Assembly (NCBI GenBank): GCA_947373185.1
Contig: CANBWP010000001.1
Coordinates: forward strand, 62,001 to 126,000
DNA: 64,000 nt
Direction: 5' to 3'
From: Comamonadaceae bacterium
GTDB lineage: Bacteria; Pseudomonadota; Gammaproteobacteria; Burkholderiales; Burkholderiaceae_C
The position numbers were made by a program, and so were the translations under genes. The first letter of the stretch is position 1. The number at the start of each line of letters is the position of its first letter. Below, one piece after another: positions 8,832 to 16,959 of the stretch. The notes beneath the pieces were generated by a model. It searched no databases, had not been told where the DNA came from, and worked only from the letters and a program-made list of their open reading frames with translations.

Positions 8832-10238
8832 TCAAGTGTTGACTTGAAACATGTCTTGAATCACGCCTTGCCAAGTCTTGGCCCAAGCCGTGTCGTGGCT
8901 GTTGTGGGCACACAGTGCATGCAGTGATTTCATGGCCTGCGTCAAACCTGGTGCCGAAGTGCGCGACAAGTCTTGAATTTTTTGCCAAAGTTCTTCGTCG
9001 CTGAACGGACGGTCAGGACCGCCGCGCGCGCTCAAGCAGTGGGCACTGTAGCGCTGGCCCTCTGACGTGACCAAGGTCACGAAAGCCGGTCTGTCATGTG
9101 GCCAAGCCAGCTCTTCATCGACCAAGCGCATGGCCACACTTTGGCGCATGCGCGCTACGCGGTCGTCTTGCATCGATTGGGTGCTGAAGGCTTCAGCACC
9201 GCCATGGCCATACACCAAAGAAGCCGCCAAGGCATGCGGCATCGAGAACTTGGCGCCCAAGGTGGTCACTGGTTGCGTGTCGTTCAGGGTCATGCCCAAG
9301 CGGTGTGTTTGCAGCTCAATTTGAGAGACTCCCGTGCCGCCTTGCAGGGCAGGGTTCTGTTGCAAAATGTCGCGCATGGCCTCAATGGCCGAGTGCGCAT
9401 ATTGGCAACACGCATTGATCTTGTGATAGCCCGAGCTCACAGCCCAATCGGTGCCCAGGCCTTGGGTGAGGTCGTCGATGTGCGCTTCACTGTGCAGGGT
9501 CTCGTGGTAAACGTCATGTGGTGTTTCAGACAAGCTGGTGACACCTGCTTGGGCCCAGTCGATGGCTTGCAGGCCATTGAAAATGCCTGCTGCGGCCCAC
9601 GCATTGCGAATCAAGGCGCCGCGCACGGCTTGGCTGTAGGGGCCCACCACACCCAGGGTGCTGGCATTGCAAATGGCGTGGCGCATGGATTCGGCGGGGA
9701 GTCTGCGCAAGAAGCCCACCGCGGCGGCAGCGCCCACGGCATTGAACAAAGCATGCGGGTGAATGCTCAGGGCGCTGAATCGCCAAGCTCTGGCAAAGCG
9801 CGCTGTGACTTCATAGGCCAAGGTGCTTGCGCGAATGACTTCACGCAGGGCGATCTTCTCACTCTCTGCAATGGCCAGGAGAATAGGCAAGGTGTACAAG
9901 CCCGCATGGCAAACAGCTTTTCGGTAACCCTCGTCCAATTCATTCCAGCTGGCGGCCAAAGCGTTGGCCAGTGCGGCTTGCAAGGGGGCCAATTGCGCCC
10001 GATCGCGCCTGATCACGGTGGCATGACCCTTTGGTCCGCTGGCCAACAACATGGCTTGAGAGGCCATGACTTGAGGTTCGCTTTCAGCAGACAACATGGC
10101 GGCCAAATCGTCGGCAATGACCATGACGGTTTGCTGCCGCACTTCAATGGGGATGTCGCTCAGCTCTTGCTGAACCGCCCAGTCAATCAGCGTTTCAACG
10201 GCACGTCCTGCAGACGCTCTCAAAAGGGTGTCGGTCAT
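8832..10238 (-). CDS. MmgE/PrpD family protein, copy 2
   Basis: 468-residue MmgE/PrpD member, clearly diverged from copy 1. The core reads NALAASWNELDEGYRKAVCH in place of the usual EYDD element, so one of the two copies may use a different substrate or be catalytically altered. Later segments SIHPHALFNAVGAAAAVG and SGYHKINACCQYAHSAIEAM match the family. It is separated from the flavoprotein by 57 nt and from the upstream Liv ATPase by 48 nt of A/T-rich sequence, all on one strand, so it is probably co-transcribed with the importer. Confidence 0.86.
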   Translation of the reverse strand: MTDTLLRASAGRAVETLIDWAVQQELSDIPIEVRQQTVMVIADDLAAMLSAESEPQVMASQAMLLASGPKGHATVIRRDRAQLAPLQAALANALAASWNELDEGYRKAVCHAGLYTLPILLAIAESEKIALREVIRASTLAYEVTARFARAWRFSALSIHPHALFNAVGAAAAVGFLRRLPAESMRHAICNASTLGVVGPYSQAVRGALIRNAWAAAGIFNGLQAIDWAQAGVTSLSETPHDVYHETLHSEAHIDDLTQGLGTDWAVSSGYHKINACCQYAHSAIEAMRDILQQNPALQGGTGVSQIELQTHRLGMTLNDTQPVTTLGAKFSMPHALAASLVYGHGGAEAFSTQSMQDDRVARMRQSVAMRLVDEELAWPHDRPAFVTLVTSEGQRYSAHCLSARGGPDRPFSDEELWQKIQDLSRTSAPGLTQAMKSLHALCAHNSHDTAWAKTWQGVIQDMFQVNT

Positions 10239-10286
10239 AAGGGGGCGCCTATGCAGTCAGAAAAAAAATAGAAAAATTTAGAAAAA

Positions 10287-10970
10287 TTAGAACAAGTGCC
10301 AGAGGCTTTTCTCTTCGAGCAATTGCTGGCTGGCACCGTCAAAAATGACGCGTCCAGATTTGAGAACAATCGCGCGATCAACTTGTTTCAAGGTGGCTTG
10401 CACGTTTTGCTCAACGATCAGCACCGTGGTGCCTTCTTTTTGGTTGATGTCTCGAATGGACGTCAGCACATCTCGCACGATGATGGGCGCCAAGCCTGTG
10501 GTGGGCTCGTCCAGCAGCAGCAACCGAGGGCGGGTCATGAGGGCCATGCCCAGGGCCAACATTTGTTGCTGACCGCCACTCAATGAACCTGCAATTTGTT
10601 GTTGGCGTTCTTTCAGAATGGGGAAAATGTCACACACCGTTTTGGCATAGGCGGGGTCATGCAGCAAGCCCGCAATGCGCAGGTTTTGCGCCACTGACAG
10701 TTCCCGAAAGACATTGTGACCTTGCGGCACGAAGCCAATGCCATGGCGCACATTGAGGTGGACTTGGCCCGCTTCAATGGGGTGGTCCTGATAGCGAATC
10801 TGACCTTCAACTTGGGCCAGGTCGCCCACCATGCTTTTGAGCAAGGTGGTTTTGCCGGCGCCGTTGTGGCCAAAGATGCCCACCCTCTCGCCGTCCTGAA
10901 TGCTCAGTGAGAGGTCGTGCAGGACTTGCAGTTTTCCGTAATAGGCGTTGACGTGATCGACTTGAAGCAC
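10287..10970 (-). CDS. livF: Branched-chain amino acid-type ABC transporter ATPase (LivF type), cluster A
   Basis: 227-residue ABC ATPase. Walker A GHNGAGKTTLL, signature SLSGGQQQMLALGMAL, Walker B LLLLDEPTTGLAP and the H-loop region LIVEQN are intact. The start is GTG at 10970, supported by a strong ribosome site (GGAGAGG) 5 nt upstream. It pairs with the LivG ATPase 29 nt upstream to power a Liv-type importer. In catabolic islands such importers often carry aromatic or carboxylic acids rather than amino acids. Confidence 0.94.
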   Translation of the reverse strand: MLQVDHVNAYYGKLQVLHDLSLSIQDGERVGIFGHNGAGKTTLLKSMVGDLAQVEGQIRYQDHPIEAGQVHLNVRHGIGFVPQGHNVFRELSVAQNLRIAGLLHDPAYAKTVCDIFPILKERQQQIAGSLSGGQQQMLALGMALMTRPRLLLLDEPTTGLAPIIVRDVLTSIRDINQKEGTTVLIVEQNVQATLKQVDRAIVLKSGRVIFDGASQQLLEEKSLWHLF

Positions 10971-10999
10971 TTGGGCCTCTCCTTCTGGTTGATCGTCGC

Positions 11000-11758
11000 T
11001 TACGCGCCGAAATACAAATCTGCCAAGGTCTTGCTCGACAGCAGCGTCTCAACACTGCCGCGTTCAAGAATCTTGCCGCTGGCCATGAACACGGCACTGT
11101 TGCAAAGGTCCTTGATGAAGGACACGTTGTGCTCTACCACGCAAACCGCACGGCCTGACGCTGCTTCTTCGCGCACGATGCTCTTCATGGTCTCGTAGGC
11201 ATTGCCTTCCACACCTGCCATCGGTTCGTCCAACAACAAACAATCGCCGTCGTTCATCAAAGCGCGGGCCAAGCCCACCAGTTTTTGCTGGCCAAAGGTG
11301 ATGTCGTTGACGTTGGTGTGAGCAATCGCAGTCAGGTTCATGCGTTCCAAAATGCCCATGGCACGCGCGTGCATGGCTTGGTTTTTGGCCGCAGTTTGCT
11401 GCGGTCTGAAAACGATGTTGGCAATTTTCTCGCCAGGGTAGTCGCTTGGTGCCACCAGCATGTTTTCCAGCACACTCATGCTGGCAAACAATCGCATGTG
11501 CTGCCAAGTGCGTGCCACGCCCAGACGCGCACGTTGGTACAAAGGCAATCCGTCTAAAGAGTGGCCGGCCACTGTGATGCTGCCAGCGTCAACGGGGTAG
11601 ACGCCAGAAATCAGATTGAACAGCGAAGTTTTTCCTGCACCGTTGGGGCCAATCAGACCCAAGATTTCGCCGCGTTGAATGTCAATCGAGATGTGATCTG
11701 CCACCACAATGCCGCCAAAACTTTTGCACACATCTTTGAGAGAAATGAGGGCGCTCAT
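11000..11758 (-). CDS. livG: Branched-chain amino acid-type ABC transporter ATPase (LivG type), cluster A
   Basis: 252-residue LivG-type ATPase. Walker A GPNGAGKTSLFN, the signature-like segment ITFGQQKLVGLARALM, Walker B CLLLDEPMAGVEG and the long LivG-specific insert around ARTWQHMRLFASMSV are visible. The start at 11758 (MSALISLKD) is chosen because it overlaps the LivM stop and begins exactly at the conserved domain; an upstream in-frame extension would run into livM. Confidence 0.94.
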   Translation of the reverse strand: MSALISLKDVCKSFGGIVVADHISIDIQRGEILGLIGPNGAGKTSLFNLISGVYPVDAGSITVAGHSLDGLPLYQRARLGVARTWQHMRLFASMSVLENMLVAPSDYPGEKIANIVFRPQQTAAKNQAMHARAMGILERMNLTAIAHTNVNDITFGQQKLVGLARALMNDGDCLLLDEPMAGVEGNAYETMKSIVREEAASGRAVCVVEHNVSFIKDLCNSAVFMASGKILERGSVETLLSSKTLADLYFGA

Positions 11759-11759
11759 A

Positions 11760-12632
11760 TCAGGCCTCCTTCGCCATGTGGCTTTGCTTGGGGGCAATCA
11801 AACCTTGCGGACGCCAGAACAAAAAGACCAGCACCAAGGTGGTGAAGATCACACCCTGCAAGGGCGCCATGACACTGGGGGGCAAATTCAAGAAGCTGAT
11901 GGCTTGAGGCAACAAGAGCAGCAACACCGCACCAATCACAGGGCCCAGGTGAGAGCCCATGCCCCCCACCACGACCATGGTCAACAGCATGGCCGATTGC
12001 AAAATTTCAAACTGGTCGGGACTGATGTATTGAAAGTAGTAAGCGTAGACGCCGCCTGCAATGCCAGCAAAGCCTGAGCCAATGGCAAACAGAGTGAGTT
12101 TGATCATCATGGCGTTGCGGCCCAAGGCAGAGAAGGCCAATTCATCGTCACGCATGGCGGAGATGACACGGCCATAAGGGCCGGTCAGCAACCACCGAAT
12201 GAGCCACACCACGACCGCGGCAATGAGACAAGACACGATGGCAAAGACGGCACTGCGCGACGAGCCTTCAACGATGTTGGGAATGTTGCCCAAACCGCTG
12301 GCGCCGCCCGTGAAGCCCAAGTGTTTGATGACTTCCAGCAAACCCAGTTGAAAACCAATGCTGGTGATGAGCAGGTAGTCCCCCGAAATTCGAAGCGAGG
12401 GCAGTGACAGCATCATGGAGGCCACAAACGCCACCCCGCCGCCTGCCAACACAGCCAACGCTGGATGGGTTTGGAAGTGGATGGCCAGCAGGCCTGTGGT
12501 GTAGGCGCCTAAGGCAAAAAAGATGGGGTGCGCAATGCTGATCAGGCCGCCAAAGCCAATGATCAGATTGAAGCTGGCACTCAAGGTGATGTAGATGCCA
12601 ACCAAGACCGCTAGAGAGATGAAGTACTCCAT
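11760..12632 (-). CDS. livM: Liv-type ABC permease (LivM), cluster A
   Basis: About 290-residue inner-membrane permease with 8 or more hydrophobic segments and the LivM motif FNLIIGFGGLISIAHPIFF. The EAA-like loop ALGRNAMMIKLTLFAIGSGFAGIAGG contacts the ATPases. Start 12632 (MEYFISLAV) is preferred because a longer frame adds a non-hydrophobic stretch that overlaps livH. It works with LivH, LivF and LivG as the membrane part of one importer. Confidence 0.93.
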   Translation of the reverse strand: MEYFISLAVLVGIYITLSASFNLIIGFGGLISIAHPIFFALGAYTTGLLAIHFQTHPALAVLAGGGVAFVASMMLSLPSLRISGDYLLITSIGFQLGLLEVIKHLGFTGGASGLGNIPNIVEGSSRSAVFAIVSCLIAAVVVWLIRWLLTGPYGRVISAMRDDELAFSALGRNAMMIKLTLFAIGSGFAGIAGGVYAYYFQYISPDQFEILQSAMLLTMVVVGGMGSHLGPVIGAVLLLLLPQAISFLNLPPSVMAPLQGVIFTTLVLVFLFWRPQGLIAPKQSHMAKEA

Positions 12633-12643
12633 GTCAGATACCT

Positions 12644-13564
12644 TTAAAGAGCGGCTGATTGTTTTTTCGACACACGAATCAGTTGTTTGAAGGTTTTCAA
12701 ACTGACGCCCTGTGGGAAAAACAAAATGGTGATGAAAAGAAACACGTACAAAATCAGGCCTTGCCATTCAGAAGGAATGACCAAGATGCTCAGACCTTGA
12801 ATGAGCGACAGTGCAATGGCTGCCACTGCAGCGCCAAAAATTCGGCCCATACCGCCCAGCAGGGTGGCAATCACGGCAAACAACATCATTTGCAAGGGCG
12901 TGTTAGGAATGATGGAGGCGCGTGTGCCAAACAAATACATGCCCGAGGTGATCAAGATGCCGGTGATCACGAAAGTGATGAGGTAAGCGCGCGTGACATG
13001 GATGCCATAAAAGCGCGAGAGTTCGGGGTTGTCGGCCACGGCCGCCATGAATTGGCCGTCGTGGGTGCGAGTCATGAACACATAGAGTGCTGTCAGCAAC
13101 ACGACGGTGACACACACCGCCTCAATGTCCCAATTGCTGATGACGATGCCATGCACAATGTTGACGCCCGACATGATGTTGGGCTTCAAGGCGACAGGTT
13201 CTGTGCCAAAAATCATGGCCAACAGATAGGCTAAAAATTCGGACACCACGAGGGTGAAAATAAAGAAGGTGAGGCTCGGTGAGTTTCTGTTGCGCAGTGT
13301 TTGCAAGCCATAGCGGTCCATGAAGACGTTGGCGGCAATGGTGGCGCACAGGCCAACCCCCACGGAGGGCAGCAGCGGTATGCCAAATTTGTTGTGAGCG
13401 GCGTACATCACATAAAAGGACAGCGCCATGATGCCGGCTTGCGCAAAGTTCCAAACCTTGACCACTTTGACCACCAGCGAGAACGCGACCGCAAACAAAA
13501 TGGCGTAAGTGGAGGCCGCCAGGCCTGTCCACACAATCTGCAGCAGAATAGAAATATCAATCAC
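12644..13564 (-). CDS. livH: Liv-type ABC permease (LivH), cluster A
   Basis: 306-residue polytopic inner-membrane protein with the LivH pattern VVKVVKVWNFAQAGIMALSF in the first third (usual FGVLRIINFAHGE region) and a C-terminal loop around LGGMGRIFGAAVAAIALSL. It forms the permease dimer with LivM. It lies 74 nt downstream of the binding-protein gene, with a strong hairpin in that gap. Confidence 0.93.
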   Translation of the reverse strand: MIDISILLQIVWTGLAASTYAILFAVAFSLVVKVVKVWNFAQAGIMALSFYVMYAAHNKFGIPLLPSVGVGLCATIAANVFMDRYGLQTLRNRNSPSLTFFIFTLVVSEFLAYLLAMIFGTEPVALKPNIMSGVNIVHGIVISNWDIEAVCVTVVLLTALYVFMTRTHDGQFMAAVADNPELSRFYGIHVTRAYLITFVITGILITSGMYLFGTRASIIPNTPLQMMLFAVIATLLGGMGRIFGAAVAAIALSLIQGLSILVIPSEWQGLILYVFLFITILFFPQGVSLKTFKQLIRVSKKQSAAL

Positions 13565-13587
13565 ACCAATCCTTTAGGTGACGTTAG

Positions 13588-13623
13588 GACCACGGCGCCA
13601 AACACATGGCTGGCGCCGTGGTC
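13588..13623. promoter_or_regulatory. Intercistronic 13-bp perfect hairpin between binding protein and livH
   Basis: GACCACGGCGCCA at 13588-13600 is exactly repeated in inverted form at 13611-13623, with a 10-nt loop. It sits between the stop of the binding-protein gene and the start of livH on the transcribed (minus) strand. No T-run follows on that strand, so it looks like an mRNA-stabilising or partial-attenuation element rather than a terminator. Such elements usually keep the binding protein in excess over the membrane subunits. Confidence 0.72.
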
Positions 13624-13637
13624 AAGTCAAAGACGCT

Positions 13638-14798
13638 TTACTTGATGGTTGCCAAAGGCACGAACTGGCCCTTGTCCACGGTCAACAGGTAAACCGGTTT
13701 GTTCACGCGGTGATCTTCACCAACAGACAAGCCACCGGTCATGGGCAGGTCAAAGTTCTTGGCTGTGATCAAAGCTTTGCGCATGTTTTCACCGGTGGCT
13801 GGCATTTTGTTTTTCTCCAGCCATTTGTAGAGTTCAGCCACCAAGTAAGGGCCGTCATACAGGTACTGGGTGTAAGGCAAGCCATTGGGCACGCGCTTCT
13901 CGGTTTCTTTCCAGCGGTTGATGAAGGGGCCAACGTTGGCGTTGTCAGACACACCGGGCGCCAAAGAAGTCACGATCAGGCCTTCAGCGGCTGCGCCCAA
14001 TTGTTCAATCACCTTGGGGTTGTAACCGGCAGAGTAAGTAGACACGCGTTGTTGCAGACCGAGTTGACGCATCTGCGCAATCACTTGGGGCAAGTCAGAC
14101 ACCAAACCTTGAATGTGAATCATGTCGGGGTTGGCCGCTTTCACCTTCAGCAAAGCACCTGTGAATTCAGTGGCCTTGGTGTCGTAGGCTTCATAAGCCA
14201 CCACCTTGCCGCCTGCTTTTTCAAAGACGCTTTTGTAAATCGCTGCACCTTCAACACCGCTGTCGTTGTTGATGTACATCACGGCAGCAGTTTTCTTGCC
14301 CAGCGTGGTGTAGGTGTATTTGGCCAAGCCGCTCACGTCCACTTCCGCCAATGGGAAAGTGGTGTAAACGTAGTCGCCCAATTTGGCAATGTCAGGTGAG
14401 TTGGCGCCCACGCTGAGCTCCAACACTTTGTCGCGGTTGGCAATGGGGGCCACGGCCTTTACCACAGCACTCCATGCGGTAATGAACACAGGCACGTTGT
14501 CCACAGAGGTCAAGCGTTTGACAGCGTTGATGCCCAACTGTGGGTCAGCTTGAGTGTCCAGCACAATCATTTCAAGTTGTTTGCCATTCACGCCACCTTT
14601 GGCGTTGATGTCAGCAACCGCCCATTGCGCGGCTTTGACCTGGTCGGCACCATACAGGGCTTGTGAACCAGACAGAGGCATGGCAAGACCAAACTTCAGG
14701 GTCTCTTTGCCTTGCGCCAACGCAGCGCCAGTGAACGCTGCGCCACTCATGATCAGCGCTGACAGCGCCAACATACGACGTCGATTTGAAAGTTTCAT
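13638..14798 (-). CDS. Liv-type ABC substrate-binding protein, cluster A
   Basis: About 386-residue periplasmic binding protein (type 1 periplasmic fold, LivJ/LivK-like). Signal peptide MKLSNRRRMLALSALIMSGA ends near ALAQG. The mature N terminus (LKFGLAMPLSGSQALYGADQ) and the segment VADINAKGGVNGKQLEMIVL are family hallmarks. Start 14798 has a GGAGAG ribosome site, unlike the longer frame from 14822. First gene of the importer operon. Ligand unknown; the surrounding genes suggest a ring or carboxylic acid compound. Confidence 0.94.
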   Translation of the reverse strand: MKLSNRRRMLALSALIMSGAAFTGAALAQGKETLKFGLAMPLSGSQALYGADQVKAAQWAVADINAKGGVNGKQLEMIVLDTQADPQLGINAVKRLTSVDNVPVFITAWSAVVKAVAPIANRDKVLELSVGANSPDIAKLGDYVYTTFPLAEVDVSGLAKYTYTTLGKKTAAVMYINNDSGVEGAAIYKSVFEKAGGKVVAYEAYDTKATEFTGALLKVKAANPDMIHIQGLVSDLPQVIAQMRQLGLQQRVSTYSAGYNPKVIEQLGAAAEGLIVTSLAPGVSDNANVGPFINRWKETEKRVPNGLPYTQYLYDGPYLVAELYKWLEKNKMPATGENMRKALITAKNFDLPMTGGLSVGEDHRVNKPVYLLTVDKGQFVPLATIK

Positions 14799-14883
14799 TT
14801 TCTCTCCAGGTTGGTGGAACAAACATTGGCCAAAATGGGCCGACTCTTAGGGGAACTTAACAAGGGAACGGAAATCAGGAAAT

Positions 14884-15558
14884 TCAAATTTTTCTCAAAG
14901 TTTCTAAAACTTCTTGGGTCGGAGCCACATCAGCATACTTCTCTGACATGTCAAACAAATTCACAGCGTGCGAGACATGGCTTCTGTCGTACACCGCGTC
15001 TTCCGGCACCAAGACTTTGAAATTCAGTGAGAACGCATCAACCACGCTGGAGCGCACGCACCCACTGGTACTGCAGCCGGTCACGATCAGGGTGTCGGCT
15101 TGCAAGTCAATCAGGTGGCTGGTCAGGGCCGTTGCAAAAAAAGCACTGGGGTGTTTCTTGGGCAAGAGCACATCGCCGGGTTGCGGCTCGATGTCTTTGA
15201 CAAACTGATAGCCATTGGCCGCAATGTTCATGATGGCTGGCACTTTGTCTGCCAAACGGCCACCTTCGTTTTGCACCTTGGGTGCCACGTGCGGGTACAA
15301 GACGGGCCAGCCGCGCTTTCGGAATTCATCGGCCAACAACTTGATGTTGCCCACGGCTTTCCAAGCCACGTCGCCGCAACTGGTGGGGAATTCTTTGATG
15401 GCTTCAAAGAAGGGCAAAGGGGTGGTGCCAGTGGTGCGGTACTGCACATCGATGATGAGCAAGGCTGGGCGTTTGCCAATGCCCGTGGGCCGACCAAAGC
15501 CGGCGGCGCGGTAGGCGCGTTGTTCTTCTTCGCTGATGATGCCGTGCCAAGGTTTCAT
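14884..15558 (-). CDS. Isochorismatase-family cysteine hydrolase
   Basis: 224-residue cysteine hydrolase of the N-carbamoylsarcosine amidase / maleamate amidohydrolase type. The catalytic triad is visible: Asp in LLIIDVQYR, Lys in LPKKHPSAF and Cys in VTGCSTSGCVRSS. It probably hydrolyses an amide or carbamoyl group. Its start overlaps the stop of the dihydropyrimidinase-like gene by 4 nt, and the pair resembles a two-step opening of a cyclic amide followed by amide hydrolysis. The true substrate is unknown. Confidence 0.88.
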   Translation of the reverse strand: MKPWHGIISEEEQRAYRAAGFGRPTGIGKRPALLIIDVQYRTTGTTPLPFFEAIKEFPTSCGDVAWKAVGNIKLLADEFRKRGWPVLYPHVAPKVQNEGGRLADKVPAIMNIAANGYQFVKDIEPQPGDVLLPKKHPSAFFATALTSHLIDLQADTLIVTGCSTSGCVRSSVVDAFSLNFKVLVPEDAVYDRSHVSHAVNLFDMSEKYADVAPTQEVLETLRKI

Positions 15559-16946
15559 GGCTGTGCTCCTTCTTTGGGTTCCGCCAAAGAGCGGAACAGG
15601 TAATGGCCGTAGCCGGGTTGGCCCAGAATCTTGCCGTTGGACATGACGGTGTTGCCGCGGACGATGGTCTGCACTGGCCAGCCTTTGAGGTTCTGTCCTT
15701 CGTACAAGCTGTAATCGGAATACGACCCCAACTCAGCGGGGTTGACCACACGGTTCAAGTTCAGATCGACCAAGGTGATGTCGGCATCGGCGCCCACAGC
15801 CAAACTGCCTTTGTAGGGCGCCACATTGAAAATCTTGGCTGGCGCATGGGTCAGCACTTCTGCAATGCGCCGCAAACTCAAACGCCCTTTGTGATAACCC
15901 TCATGCAAGAGCACCGGCAAGATGGTGGCCGTGCCAGGAAAACCCTGCGAGGCCAGCCACAGTGGCTTTTCTTTGGTGGCCCGTTTGCGGGGGCAATGGT
16001 CGGAGCCCACCACGTCAATGCTGCCGTCTTGCAGTCCCTCCCACATGGCGGCCACATCGTCGGCCGTTCTGAACGGCGGATTGGCTTTGCCCATGCCCAG
16101 CAAGTCGGAGTCTTCAGTGTGGGTGAGGTAATGTGGGCAAGTTTCGACAAAGACTTTGTCGTAGCGGCAGCGCCATTTGCGAACTTCGTCCAGGGCCATG
16201 CGGGTGCTGATGTGCGGAATGTAAATTTGTGCGCCCAAGTGCTCTGCAAAGTACATGGCACGCACAGCACTTTCAGCTTCTGTGAAGGCGGGTTTGGCGT
16301 GCGACCAGTCTTTGAGCGTCGAGCCACCACTGGCTTGAATGCGCGCGCGAATGCGGTTGACGATTTCAATGTTCTCGGTGTGGCAAACCACTTTGACATC
16401 GCCAATGCTGGCCGCTTTGGTCAAGAGGTCAAACAAATAGCCATCGTCGGTGCCGTCCAGCCCCAAGTAGCGGCCTTCTTCACCTTTGAAATTCATGAAG
16501 TATTTGAAGGATGTCACGCCATAGGTTTTGACGTAGTCGGCCAGCTCTTGAATGTGTTCTTCATTGGCGGTACTGAAGTGAAACGCATAGTCAATGTAGG
16601 CGCGCGTTTTGGCGTATGCCTGCTCGCGTTTGTAGACATCGGCGTAAGCTTCGTTGTTTAAAAAGTAGCCCAGCACCGTGGTGAAACCGCCTTGTGCGGC
16701 ATAGATGGTTTCGGTTTCGTATTCGGTGATTTTTTCGCCAAAGCCAAAGTGCATGTGCGCATCGATCAAGCCTGGAAAAATATGCAAACCTTTGGCCGAC
16801 TGCACAGGAATGGACGCATCCACTGGGGTGCCGGGGGCCAGGTGGGCCGCAATCTTGCCATTTCGAATGAGCAAGTCCATGGGCGTGCCGTCGGTGCTGG
16901 CATCGACCAGGGTGCCATCGCGCAAGACAAATTCAGGGGGGTTCAT
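15555..16946 (-). CDS. Cyclic amidohydrolase (dihydropyrimidinase/hydantoinase-like)
   Basis: 463-residue amidohydrolase of the dihydroorotase/hydantoinase group. HMHFGFGE supplies the first metal histidines, the Lys in SFKYFMNF is the likely carboxylated bridging residue, and CHTEN, PHISTR and VGSDHCPR follow in order. Start 16946 (MNPPEF) is chosen for its AAAGAGA site; a start at 16973 would overlap the upstream GTPase gene by 14 nt. It probably opens a cyclic amide ring, feeding the downstream isochorismatase-fold enzyme. Confidence 0.88.
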   Translation of the reverse strand: MNPPEFVLRDGTLVDASTDGTPMDLLIRNGKIAAHLAPGTPVDASIPVQSAKGLHIFPGLIDAHMHFGFGEKITEYETETIYAAQGGFTTVLGYFLNNEAYADVYKREQAYAKTRAYIDYAFHFSTANEEHIQELADYVKTYGVTSFKYFMNFKGEEGRYLGLDGTDDGYLFDLLTKAASIGDVKVVCHTENIEIVNRIRARIQASGGSTLKDWSHAKPAFTEAESAVRAMYFAEHLGAQIYIPHISTRMALDEVRKWRCRYDKVFVETCPHYLTHTEDSDLLGMGKANPPFRTADDVAAMWEGLQDGSIDVVGSDHCPRKRATKEKPLWLASQGFPGTATILPVLLHEGYHKGRLSLRRIAEVLTHAPAKIFNVAPYKGSLAVGADADITLVDLNLNRVVNPAELGSYSDYSLYEGQNLKGWPVQTIVRGNTVMSNGKILGQPGYGHYLFRSLAEPKEGAQP

Positions 16947-16959
16947 GCGGGTCTCTTTT

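Noticed and set aside
9096-10271. 391-codon plus-strand open frame opposite MmgE/PrpD copy 2
   Set aside because: Antisense shadow of a well-supported family gene; its His/Gln/Gly-rich translation matches no family.
13588-13623. Rho-independent terminator
   Set aside because: The stem is strong but no T-run follows on the transcribed strand, and the genes on both sides belong to one operon.
13578-14399. Plus-strand open frame opposite the Liv binding protein
   Set aside because: Shadow frame over a clear periplasmic binding protein with signal peptide.
15603-16661. 352-codon plus-strand open frame opposite the hydantoinase-like gene
   Set aside because: Antisense to all metal motifs of the real gene and without recognisable domains.
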